This document shows, piece by piece, positions 50,986-59,822 of a stretch of DNA of 59,822 nt. The DNA is taken from positions 1 through 59,822 of the forward strand of contig JAJJLU010000379.1 in NCBI GenBank assembly GCA_023807065.1, written 5' to 3'. Position 1 is the first letter of the stretch. Each line of letters begins with the position of its first letter. Source of the DNA: Isotricha intestinalis (Eukaryota; Ciliophora; Litostomatea; Vestibuliferida; Isotrichidae). The notes under the pieces were generated by a model. That model had not been told where the DNA came from. It made no database searches and was given only the letters and a program-made list of their open reading frames with translations. A program made the translations under genes and the position numbers.

Positions 50986-51516
50986 ATGTTATTTGAGAAT
51001 CCTTCATTAAATTTAAAACTTAAAGATAGAAATGTAGAACAAAATACAAAAATATATAAAAAACTAATAGAAGAAGAACATAAAAAAGATCCTAAATATA
51101 AAACAGAACTTTGCCAAAAATATATGCAAACAGGAAAATGTCCTTATGGAATAAAATGTAGATTTGCACATGGTAAAAATGAATTAAACACTAAATCAAT
51201 AGGGATAAATTATAAGAAAAAGCTTTGTAAAAGATTTAATCAATTTGGTTTTTGTCCTTATGGTTCAAGATGTAATTTTTTACATAATGAAAAAAAAAAT
51301 TTAAATTTACCTTATTATTATATTTTTACATTTATTGATTTTATACCTTTAAATCATAGACTTCCTGTATTTCAAAATTTATCTTTATTTCAAACCAATA
51401 AAAATTTTTCAGAAAAAATTCATAGTTCTTCAACAAGTACTAAATCTAATGGTGATGATGATGAAGATTTAAATTGTAAAATTACTTTTCTTTCTGATAA
51501 AAGTTATAATTATTAA
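50986..51516 (+). CDS. Tandem CCCH zinc-finger RNA-binding protein (ZFP36/TIS11-like)
   Basis: 176 aa. Two CCCH fingers lie at about 41-65 and 77-102: YKTELCQKYMQTGKC, PYGIKCRFAHG, then YKKKLCKRFNQFGFCPYG, SRCNFLHNE. Both have C-x8-C-x5-C-x3-H spacing, and the first is preceded by YKTELC, the ZFP36-family lead-in that binds UAUUUAU-type sites. By family knowledge this protein binds AU-rich 3' UTR elements and controls mRNA decay or translation. In a genome this AT-rich its specificity would need to be unusually strict (inference). The C-terminal 65 residues are disordered with an acidic patch. It is cytosolic, with no membrane segment. Confidence 0.9.
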   Translation: MLFENPSLNLKLKDRNVEQNTKIYKKLIEEEHKKDPKYKTELCQKYMQTGKCPYGIKCRFAHGKNELNTKSIGINYKKKLCKRFNQFGFCPYGSRCNFLHNEKKNLNLPYYYIFTFIDFIPLNHRLPVFQNLSLFQTNKNFSEKIHSSSTSTKSNGDDDEDLNCKITFLSDKSYNY

Positions 51517-51771
51517 TTTTTTTGGAAAGTTATTTATTTTGTATATTAATTTTTGTATATATTGATAATAAAGTTTCCTTTAGATATGTTTGATTATGAA
51601 ATAATTTTATTATTTATATTTTTTTCCAGTTAAACTTTATTTATTTATAATATTAAAAATTTAAGGTTAAAGATATAATATATTAAATAATAATTAAGTA
51701 ATATTTTTTTATTTATTTGAATTAATTATAAATAATTAGTTTATTAAATTATTGTAAATAAACTTTAATCA

Positions 51772-52827
51772 ATGAAAACAAAAGATATTATAAAACAAAA
51801 AGTAGGTTATTTTATAAGTCTAAAATATACTGATATTTTTTGTGATTTATTAAGAAATATAAAAAACATAATTAAAGAAGAAGAAGATAATAAATTTGAA
51901 ACTTTTTTTCAAAGATATTATAAAGAGAAAAAATCAGAAACTATTAAAGATAAAATTCAAAGTTATATAACAAAAATCAAAAAAGCTATGTTTACTGAAG
52001 AAAAATATTTAAATTATACTTTTTCCCAATTAGAAATTAAATATTTAAAAAATAAAGCAAAAAAAATAAGAAAAAAAATAAAATTATTATCGTTAGAACT
52101 TCATAAAAAAACATCAATTTTAACAGAATTATATATTAGAAATTGTAAAAAAGAATTAAAATTATTAACAAATCCAAACGAACATAAAATAAAAAATATA
52201 AAATTAAGCAGAAATAAACAAAATGATGATGAAGATGAAGATGAAGAACAAGAAAATATAAATTTATTCATAGGTAAATTTGATTATAAAAAATATCTTG
52301 ATCAAGTTCAAATTGTTAAATTAAAAAAAACTGGTTTTGTTCATGCTTTTATTTTCCAAGATGTAAATAGTGGAATTTATGAAAATAGATTACAAACTTT
52401 TAAAGCTCCATCATTAGATTATAAAAAAAGATTACATAAACAAAGAAGTTTAATAAGAGAAAGAAAAAAAGAAAAAATAATTATTGATTTAAATGAAAAA
52501 AATAATAATTTAAATAATGAAAATAATAAAGAAGATAGTGTAAATAATCATCAATTATTAACTTCTAAAAATCTTAAAAGCAAAAGTACTAGAAATTATA
52601 ATTTAAAATTAAATTATACTAATAGAGAAGAATTTAAAAGTTGTAATGATGAAACTTATAATTTAAATTATAAAAGAAAATTGAAAATAAATCATAGTGT
52701 TTTCACAGAAATTAAACCAGGATCAAAATATCTTCGGAAAATAAAAATAAAAAAACCTTACATTAATTTATCTAAAAAACCTTATGAATTAAATTTTTTT
52801 TTGCGTAAAAAAGATCTCTATTATTAA
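51772..52827 (+). CDS. Hypothetical 351-aa Lys-rich protein
   Basis: Not recognised. The N-terminal ~130 residues look helical (DIFCDLLRNIKNIIKEEED, then FSQLEIKYLKNKAKKIRKKI), with a coiled-coil feel. An acidic patch (DDEDEDEEQE) follows, then a distinctive block at about 165-215 (GKFDYKKYLDQVQIVKLKK, GFVHAFIFQDVNSGIYENRL) that could be a small folded domain. The C-terminal half is basic and Asn-rich and ends in an aromatic/basic tail. No signal, membrane span or catalytic motif. It lies 135 bp before the giant PAS protein on the same strand. Confidence 0.65.
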   Translation: MKTKDIIKQKVGYFISLKYTDIFCDLLRNIKNIIKEEEDNKFETFFQRYYKEKKSETIKDKIQSYITKIKKAMFTEEKYLNYTFSQLEIKYLKNKAKKIRKKIKLLSLELHKKTSILTELYIRNCKKELKLLTNPNEHKIKNIKLSRNKQNDDEDEDEEQENINLFIGKFDYKKYLDQVQIVKLKKTGFVHAFIFQDVNSGIYENRLQTFKAPSLDYKKRLHKQRSLIRERKKEKIIIDLNEKNNNLNNENNKEDSVNNHQLLTSKNLKSKSTRNYNLKLNYTNREEFKSCNDETYNLNYKRKLKINHSVFTEIKPGSKYLRKIKIKKPYINLSKKPYELNFFLRKKDLYY

Positions 52828-52961
52828 TATGAAAAAAAATTTTATTTTTTAGAAAATGCCAAAAATTTAATTTTAAAAAAAGAAAAAATATAAATAATTA
52901 TAATTTTATTAATTTATACGGTAAAAATTAATATTTTTGTTTTAATTTTTGCTTTAAAATA

Positions 52962-55900
52962 ATGTCAAAAGAAATAGAATTTTATGAAAGAAATGAAATT
53001 GATAATAAAACTAAATTTTTTCGTTATATGGATAGTTTAGTATCTCATAAAACATTTTCAAGAATAGAAGCAATTTTAATGGTAACAATATATTACAGTC
53101 AATTAATTAGTGGTTTTTTTTCTATTCAAGTTGGAATATTAAAAGATGATATTTTACCAGATAAATATTTAATGCTATTACAAAAAATTATTAGAATAAG
53201 AGATTTATTTGAAAATTCTTATAATGCTTATAGCTTTATTTTATTAATTCTTTTTTCTGTTCTTGTATTAATTACTATTGTTTTTATTTATAGAATGAAA
53301 AAAACAGGAAAAGTTATTTTTTATTCAGTAAGTGAAGTTACTATAAATTTTTTTCTTAAATTATTTTTCTATGTATTATATCAACCTACTTTAGATTTTT
53401 GTTTAAGTTTAATATGTTTTGGAGAAGATAATCCTAATTTTTCAAAAGAACAAAATATTAAATGTGATTTATCTGATAAAATTCATTTATTAATAATAAT
53501 GTTGTTATCATTTTTTTATACGATATTTTTAGAAATATTTCTTTCTTTATTTTATAATGAAAGTTTTATGTTATCAAATTCAGTAATGTCAAGAGTAACC
53601 ACAAAATATGAATTATATATGAATGTAAATTGTGTTTTTTTTTCAATAATATTAACATTTACTTATAATTTAGGAGGATTAATATTTATATTATATAATA
53701 TAATATTATCTTTTGTTTTTCTTAAGATTTTTTTAGATGAACATCCTTATTATGATCCACTAATAAATTTCTTAATAGGATATTTTCATTTACTTTATGT
53801 TTGGGCTTCATTATTTTGTTTAATATTTTATTTTATTCCAGTCACTCAAGTTTCAATAGTTTTTTTATTTATAGCACTAACTCTTTTTTGGATGCAATAT
53901 AACATGACAGATACAATGTATCAAAAATTAACTTTAGATACTCCTTTTCATAAATTAAAAACAAAATATGATATTTTATTATACATTAAATATCTAATTA
54001 CTAAATTAAATACAATAGAAACTAATCCTGAAGATAAAGCTGAAATTGTAGGAATTATTCATTTACATAAAGTTGAATGTCCTTTAATAGAATGTCCTTC
54101 AAAAGTAAATAAAAAAAAATTTTATTTACCAATAACAGATGAATGGTCAAAACCAAATCAAAAGGAAATAAATGATAGAGTATACTTATTTAACTTCATA
54201 ACATTTGTTTTTGATTTTTATATTTCTCAAAAATATTATATGAGTGATATACAATTAAATTATTCTATGTATTATTTGCAAACAATAGGTAATTTTTGTG
54301 GAGCAATGTATTATTATCAAAAAGCAGGAGAAGAAAATTTATCTTTAGAAGAACAATTTATGTTATTTAGAACTGGAGAATTAATTTCAAAAGCTCTTGT
54401 TAAAATGACTAAACCTTCTGATGAAATTGCAAGTACTTTAGAAGAAATAAATACTTCAATGTATTTTAAATATCAAGATTTAAGTGAAAAATTTTTTCTA
54501 GAAATTTCCTCAGATATTAATTTAAGTACTGATTTTTGGGAATTGTTTATTACTAAAGATTGTAAGAGAAAAAAATTAGATTTTAATAAAATATTTTCTT
54601 TAACTGATAAAATTAGAGTAACAAAACAAAAAATTGATGATATATGGAAAGAATTATTTGAAACATATAATGGATGTAATGAAATATTTGATTTATATGA
54701 ATTATATGTTGAATATATAAATGACGATAATATTACTATAAGAGAATTAATGAAAGTTAGAAATAAAAATTTTGCAATGGAAGGAATATTAAATTATTAT
54801 AATACTTTATTTAATATTGATACAGGAATAATTGTTTGTTCTGGTGATAGAGGAAAAGAAGGAATGATTGAAAAAGTAAGTGAAAATTTATCTTCTATAT
54901 TTTTATATAAAGAAGAAGAATTAAAAGGAATGAATATTGGAATTTTAATGCCAAGAATGTTTGAAAAAGATCATAAAAGATTTATGCAAAGAAATATTAA
55001 TATAGGTGAAAAAAGAATAATAGATAAAACTTTTAGAACATATGCAAAAGATAAAAAAAATGCTTTAATTGTAATAGATTTATCAGTTAAATTATTCCCA
55101 ATATTAAGTGAAAGTATGTTTTTCTGTGCAATGATAACTAAAGAAAATCTAGATGATGTAATATTATTAGATCAAGATTATAATATTCAAGGAATGAGTG
55201 ATAAATTATATAATTTATTTAGATTAAATTCAGGAATTTTCCAAGATTGTGATGTTCCTTTTTGGATGATATGTAAAGAATTTATTCAACATTATCAAAT
55301 TTTTATGGCAAATAATCCATTAGTAAAAACTAGTTATTCAAGAAATAAAGATAAAAATAATAATAATAATGATATAACATATAATAAAAATCAAAAAATA
55401 ACAAATGATGATATTTCCCAAATATCATCAAGAACAAATAATACAAATAATCTAAATTTCAATGAAAATGATGAAAATGAAGGAGCAGAATTAGATTTTG
55501 AAATAAATGAAAATGCAGATGTTCAATGGGAATTAACAGTACCTCCAATATTTAAATTATATATTGCTGAAGAAAATAAGCAAAAAAATTTTATTTCAAT
55601 GACAATGGGAATTCAAAGAGAAGATTCAGAGAAATTATCAAGTGATATTATAACAGAAAATTCTCATGAAGATGATGAAAATTTTTATGATGAAAATGGT
55701 AAAATGTTAAATGGAAATTTTGAAAGTTCAACAGGAAGTAAATCACTTAATCAATCATATGGTGGACAAGATCATGATCAAGAATTTCAAAATGCTATTG
55801 GAAGATATAGATCTTTTTTTACTTCTAATAATAATAACAATTATGCTGAATTAATGAATTTACTTGATAAATTAAATGAAGGAAATGATCAAGTTTTTAA

Positions 55901-58259
55901 ATTTATTATTTCTTTCTCACAAATTAAATATGGTGAAGGAAAGATTGGTTATCAAATTAGATGTATTGATAATAAAGATAATATTGAAGCTTCTACAAAT
56001 GATAATAATGATAATAATAGTAAAAGTGATGATAAGGATAAAATGATGAAATTTAATATAGATAATAAAGAAAAAGATGATGATAATAATAATAAACAAA
56101 AACTTTTTGATAGGAGAAAATATTTACAAGGAATAAAAGATTTTGAAGAAGAAACTGTTGATGATTTAAATAAGATGAAAAGTAATTTGGAAAATTTTAA
56201 TGTGTTAGTTAATGAAGATGAACAATTTAAAGATGATGTGGATTCTTTTCATCAAGAAATATTATTATATAGTAGAGTTTTAGGAGCTAATTCAACAACT
56301 GTTATGGATGAAAATGGTTCTCAAAATTCTTCTTCAAGTGCTTATACGAATTCAATTACTAAAAAAACAAGAGTTCAAGAAATTAAAAGTAATATAATGA
56401 GAAATGTTTCTAGTTTTTATACTATAATATTAATTAAATTTCTATTTATTTTATTTATGCTTGTTACTCTTATATTTAATGGTATTTATATGATTAAATT
56501 TGATAAATTTACTTCAATCACTACAACAATTGATTCTATTCATTCTAATATCAATTATATTACTTTTTTATATATTGAAGGTGTTTCTGTTTTAACTTCC
56601 TTGAAAGCTATTTGTGATATTATAAATGAACATGGAGATATTACTTTTAATCCTTATACTTTTAATGATTATAATATTCCAAATAATACAAATAAACAAA
56701 ATGCTTATGAAGATTATGTTAATAATCAAAAACAATTTATGTCTTTTTTTTATAATACTGTTATTGATTATAAATCTCAACTTGAATTAGTATATTCTGA
56801 ATTTATTAATGATCAGTATAATCAAGAAACATTATTTAAAGTTATTAGTGATTCTGTATCATCTTTATCTAATGATAAAATTGGTTTTATGATAGCAATA
56901 TCCCAACAAATATCATCAATTAATAAATTATTGAATACATCTGAGTATAATTTTCCTTTTGAATATAAAAATAAAGACAATGAAATTTATGTTAAAGATT
57001 TAGAAACAATAACAATTACAAAAAATTATCAGACAATATTTCCAGAATTATTAGATTTTTCATATAATTCAACTGAAATATGTTCAAAAGAAAATAAATC
57101 TAAAATAAAAATGCTTGACATTATTCTTATTGTATACATTATATTTACTTTAATATTTGCCGGTTTTTATGCATTATTCCTTTATTTAACAAATAAAAAT
57201 ATGGAAGATGGATTAATTAAAATGAGTAAAATTGATCCTTTATTAATTCAAGATACAATAAAAACAATTAGAATATTTAATAAATCAATATTATCTAAAT
57301 TTAGAGGAAGAACAGAAAAAGCTTTAAATAGAAAAGATGGAGTTGATACTTCTGAAATGACAAATTTTGAAAAAGAAAAAGAAGAAGAAAAAGAAGAAAA
57401 TGAAGAAACTATTGGTTATTATGATCCATCTCTTCATAAAAAATTAACTATTTTAAGTTATTCTTATTTTCATTCTATAATTCTTTTAATTCTTTTTGGT
57501 GCTTTTGTTATTCCAATTCATATTGAAACTAGACAATTCATTAAAAATGAAAATAAACTTTTTGAAGCGAAAAAATTTTTATTTGATGATTTTATTCAAA
57601 GTTCTTTAGATATATTAAATTTAAAAATGGAATTAACAAATTGTGGAATTACAAATTATTTAAATTATAGAAATTTTGCTAGAGAAAAATATAAAGGAGA
57701 AATAATAAATCAAATAAAAAAATATACTAAATTTACTCAATTTTATCAAGAAAAATATTTTTTAAGTTTATGTCCAATTTTATATGAATTAGATAGTACT
57801 GATTATAAAAATTGTAAAGAAGATACTTTTATTGGTGAATTTTGTTCTGTCGAAACTTTACTTCAATTAACTAAAGATATGATATATACATTAAATTCAT
57901 TTTATAATATAAAAAAAAATCAATTATCAAATTATGATCCTTATATTGAATTTCAATCTGAATCTTTTAAAAAATTAGAATATTTTCAAAAAAATTATTT
58001 TAGAAAAATTCCAATTAAATTTATTGATATTTTCAATAAAAGTGAAATAGAATATTCTGATAAAATGAAAAAATTAATTACTACAATTATAATATTTATG
58101 GTTATTTGTTTATGGGGTTTTTGTCTTTATATTATGATATTTTATATTCAAAAATTAGTTCATATTCTTCTTATTTCAAGATGTATTTTTAAAATTATTC
58201 CAACAAAAGTTATTAATCAAACAAAAGAATTAGAAGATTGGATTGATGATAAATATTAA
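52962..58259 (+). CDS. TmcB-like PAS-domain multi-pass membrane protein
   Basis: 1765 aa. Residues 1-320 contain a bundle of about seven spans, starting ERNEIDNKTKFFRYMDS. A helical linker follows, then a PAS domain at about 600-720: GILNYYNTLFNIDTGIIVC, EKVSENLSSIFLYKEEEL, GMNIGILMPRMFEKDH. The order of membrane bundle then PAS, followed by disordered segments and later spans at about 1152-1177, 1385-1405, 1500-1525 and 1700-1725, is the layout of the TmcB-like protein family, which is expanded in ciliates. The PAS domain would sense a small molecule, redox state or light; no cofactor-binding residue can be claimed. It is probably a sensory receptor of the plasma or ciliary membrane (inference). 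Confidence 0.85.
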   Translation: MSKEIEFYERNEIDNKTKFFRYMDSLVSHKTFSRIEAILMVTIYYSQLISGFFSIQVGILKDDILPDKYLMLLQKIIRIRDLFENSYNAYSFILLILFSVLVLITIVFIYRMKKTGKVIFYSVSEVTINFFLKLFFYVLYQPTLDFCLSLICFGEDNPNFSKEQNIKCDLSDKIHLLIIMLLSFFYTIFLEIFLSLFYNESFMLSNSVMSRVTTKYELYMNVNCVFFSIILTFTYNLGGLIFILYNIILSFVFLKIFLDEHPYYDPLINFLIGYFHLLYVWASLFCLIFYFIPVTQVSIVFLFIALTLFWMQYNMTDTMYQKLTLDTPFHKLKTKYDILLYIKYLITKLNTIETNPEDKAEIVGIIHLHKVECPLIECPSKVNKKKFYLPITDEWSKPNQKEINDRVYLFNFITFVFDFYISQKYYMSDIQLNYSMYYLQTIGNFCGAMYYYQKAGEENLSLEEQFMLFRTGELISKALVKMTKPSDEIASTLEEINTSMYFKYQDLSEKFFLEISSDINLSTDFWELFITKDCKRKKLDFNKIFSLTDKIRVTKQKIDDIWKELFETYNGCNEIFDLYELYVEYINDDNITIRELMKVRNKNFAMEGILNYYNTLFNIDTGIIVCSGDRGKEGMIEKVSENLSSIFLYKEEELKGMNIGILMPRMFEKDHKRFMQRNINIGEKRIIDKTFRTYAKDKKNALIVIDLSVKLFPILSESMFFCAMITKENLDDVILLDQDYNIQGMSDKLYNLFRLNSGIFQDCDVPFWMICKEFIQHYQIFMANNPLVKTSYSRNKDKNNNNNDITYNKNQKITNDDISQISSRTNNTNNLNFNENDENEGAELDFEINENADVQWELTVPPIFKLYIAEENKQKNFISMTMGIQREDSEKLSSDIITENSHEDDENFYDENGKMLNGNFESSTGSKSLNQSYGGQDHDQEFQNAIGRYRSFFTSNNNNNYAELMNLLDKLNEGNDQVFKFIISFSQIKYGEGKIGYQIRCIDNKDNIEASTNDNNDNNSKSDDKDKMMKFNIDNKEKDDDNNNKQKLFDRRKYLQGIKDFEEETVDDLNKMKSNLENFNVLVNEDEQFKDDVDSFHQEILLYSRVLGANSTTVMDENGSQNSSSSAYTNSITKKTRVQEIKSNIMRNVSSFYTIILIKFLFILFMLVTLIFNGIYMIKFDKFTSITTTIDSIHSNINYITFLYIEGVSVLTSLKAICDIINEHGDITFNPYTFNDYNIPNNTNKQNAYEDYVNNQKQFMSFFYNTVIDYKSQLELVYSEFINDQYNQETLFKVISDSVSSLSNDKIGFMIAISQQISSINKLLNTSEYNFPFEYKNKDNEIYVKDLETITITKNYQTIFPELLDFSYNSTEICSKENKSKIKMLDIILIVYIIFTLIFAGFYALFLYLTNKNMEDGLIKMSKIDPLLIQDTIKTIRIFNKSILSKFRGRTEKALNRKDGVDTSEMTNFEKEKEEEKEENEETIGYYDPSLHKKLTILSYSYFHSIILLILFGAFVIPIHIETRQFIKNENKLFEAKKFLFDDFIQSSLDILNLKMELTNCGITNYLNYRNFAREKYKGEIINQIKKYTKFTQFYQEKYFLSLCPILYELDSTDYKNCKEDTFIGEFCSVETLLQLTKDMIYTLNSFYNIKKNQLSNYDPYIEFQSESFKKLEYFQKNYFRKIPIKFIDIFNKSEIEYSDKMKKLITTIIIFMVICLWGFCLYIMIFYIQKLVHILLISRCIFKIIPTKVINQTKELEDWIDDKY

Positions 58260-58871
58260 TTATAAATTAAAAATAATTATTAAATAAATTTTTATTTTAA
58301 ATATTCAATAATTGTTCAATTTTAGCAATAAAATAAAAGTATTTATAACAAAATTTTTTATAATAAATAAAAATATTAATTATTTTTTTAAATTTAAATC
58401 CCTTAAATTTAAATACAATTAATTAAATATGTTAATAAGAGAATTATAATCTTAATTGCATTTAGTGATTTTAATAGAATAAAAATATTTAGAAAGAAAA
58501 AATAGATTGATTTTAGTATTTAGAATTCCACTTAAAATTCATTTAATCATATAATAAATTCAGAAAATAATATTAAAAATCAAATTCAAATAATTTTTCT
58601 TTATTTGATAAACAATATTAAATTCAACTAATAATATAAATGAATATTTTATTTTTAAATGTATTATATATGAATTAAATAATTAAATTTTGACAATTTA
58701 TTTCAATTTATATGAAAAGAAATTTCCATTAAACAGAAATAAAAAATAATTTGTTTAAAAAAGTATATAATATATTCAATTTTTATTTATTAATGATTTT
58801 AAATTAATAATTAAAAATTTATAAAATATTTTAGAAAATAAACATTTTAAATATTATAAAATATATATCAA
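58260..58871. other. Convergent intergenic spacer
   Basis: 612 bp between the PAS gene and the 3' end of the last gene. Pure A/T mosaic with many short stop-rich frames; no coding signal, repeat or RNA gene visible. Confidence 0.5.
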
Positions 58872-59822
58872 TTATTTATTTTCTTTTCTTTCAATATTAT
58901 CTAATTTTTCTTCAATTTCTTCATTTTTATTATCAACATTTTTATGAGTATTTTGGCCAGTAGAATTTAAATCACCAAATTGACTAACATTAACATTCAT
59001 TGATTCATCCATTTTATTATTATTATTATTATGATTTAAATTATGAAGAGTACTTTCCAATATTCTATTTTTATTTCTTAAAAGTAAAAGTTGTTCTCTT
59101 AATTTTTTAATTCTATCTTTATATCTTTGAATTGTTTGTTTAAAAATTTTAATTTGTGCATTTAATTTATCAATAATTTCCCCATCACCACTTCTATGTG
59201 ATTTTTTTCCTTCAGCATTAATAATTTTTAAATTTTCTGGTTTTTTATATTTACCCAAAACTTGACTTAAATCTAATTTAGGAACAGTATTATTATTTTC
59301 ATTAGTTTTTGTTTTATTAACATTTAATTTATCTGGAAATTGAATTTCTTGTTCTTCTTCTTTTTTAACTTCAAAATCTTCTTCTAAATCATCATCATAT
59401 CTTCACTAAATAAACAATCTATTACTTCTATATTTGGATCAGGATTTTTAGGTAAAATTCCATTATTAATTTTTTTTATATTTTCTTCTAAATCTTGTAT
59501 TTTTTCTTTTAATCTATGTGATATTAATTTTTCTTGTTGAAGTAAATGACTATATTTTTTTATTAAAGAACGTGTTTGAATTAATTCTGTATTCATTTCT
59601 ACATTAAATTTATTTGGATCACCAATATATATTTCATTCTTATTATTTGCATTTTTTTTATTTTTTAATATCAATTCATTTTCCTTTTTTTTCATTTTAT
59701 TTTCTTCAATAAATTTAATTTGCTTTTCTTTTTCTATATAATCTTTTTCTTTTTTTTCCTTTTCTTCTAATTCTGTTTGAAGTTTATTTAATTGTTTTGC
59801 TGATTCTGTTTTCTCTATAAAT
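58872..59822 (-). CDS. Coiled-coil protein, 5' end beyond the window
   Basis: The minus-strand frame is open to the end of the window (…KTESAKQLNKLQTELEEKE…) and continues to about 59407. It then shifts by one frame, after CLFSED, and resumes with EDFEVKKEEEQEIQFP to a TAA at 58872. A 23-nt GTGAAG..TTTAG intron at 59384-59406 would fuse the frames, as would a single-base indel. The protein is nearly all coiled coil: long Lys/Glu heptads near the N-terminal side, a shorter one at IIDKLNAQIKIFKQTIQRYK, RIKKLREQLLLLRNKNRIL, then a Ser/Asn/Asp-rich tail. No motor or other domain is visible in the part present. Likely cytoskeletal or vesicle-tethering (inference). Confidence 0.7.
59384..59406 (-). 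other. Candidate internal intron, 23 nt
   Basis: On the minus strand it runs from GTGAAGATAT to TGATTTAG. Splicing gives A+AA GAA GAT TTT and restores the frame, but the donor is GTGAAG, not the GTAA of the other introns, it is shorter than them, and it is internal. A one-base error in the (ATG/GAT)3 run is the rival explanation. Confidence 0.35.

Noticed and set aside
1..59822. tRNA, rRNA, CRISPR, transposons
   Set aside because: No tRNA-like GC-rich cloverleaf, no rRNA conserved blocks, no spaced direct repeats and no transposase or terminal inverted repeats were seen.

Overview
This is an extremely AT-rich, gene-dense eukaryotic window that starts on a chromosome end: bases 1-28 are four perfect copies of a C4A2T heptamer, the C-strand of a G-rich telomere. 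A ciliate macronuclear chromosome is the best explanation (inference). The support is the C4A2-type telomere with the first well-supported gene only about 430 bp away, spliceosomal introns of 25-45 nt, very short intergenic spacers, Asn/Lys-rich proteins, and typical ciliate families: a TmcB-like PAS membrane protein, a Cys-rich multi-membrane receptor, TMC, anoctamin, and FHA and TBC proteins. All 28 coding genes whose 3' end can be seen stop with TAA. TAG and TGA are neither terminators nor sense codons in the intact reading frames, so the ciliate recoding of UAA/UAG to Gln is not operating here. The species cannot be named from the sequence.

Layout: 0.2-2.2 kb subtelomere and an FHA/RING-CH protein; 2.7-8.8 kb a Rab-like GTPase, an NCLX-type cation/Ca2+ exchanger and an anoctamin; 8.9-12.4 kb a small hypothetical and an F-BAR+TBC Rab-GAP; 12.6-20.5 kb a minus-strand run (repeat protein, lipidated PH-like protein, helical protein, SRP14-like protein, two hypotheticals); 20.8-23.2 kb a three-exon TMC gene; 23.6-28.4 kb a secreted BPI-like protein and an ankyrin protein; 28.7-32.6 kb a two-span membrane protein, a secretory FKBP and an ER-type CS-domain protein; 32.8-40.5 kb Asn-rich and coiled-coil proteins of cytoskeletal or basal-body type; 41-45 kb a decayed calmodulin-like gene, a TORTIFOLIA/TOG-like protein and an FHA protein; 45.1-58.3 kb another gene remnant, the Cys-rich receptor, a CCCH zinc finger, a hypothetical and the giant PAS protein; 58.9 kb to the end, a coiled-coil gene running off the window.

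Seven introns can be reconstructed. They restore ATG starts or N-terminal exons to six genes whose long frames otherwise start at non-ATG codons or at internal Met codons. All seven lie within roughly the first 70 codons of their gene. An eighth candidate (23 nt, GTGAAG donor) lies internally in the last gene.

The genes do not form one obvious pathway. Themes are membrane Ca2+/ion handling (exchanger, anoctamin, TMC, PAS protein), Rab-dependent traffic (Rab, F-BAR-TBC), ER folding (FKBP, CS protein), and microtubule or cortical structure (TOG-like, Sfi1-like, coiled-coil proteins). Three gene remnants and two possible single-base frameshifts show either ongoing gene decay or residual assembly errors.
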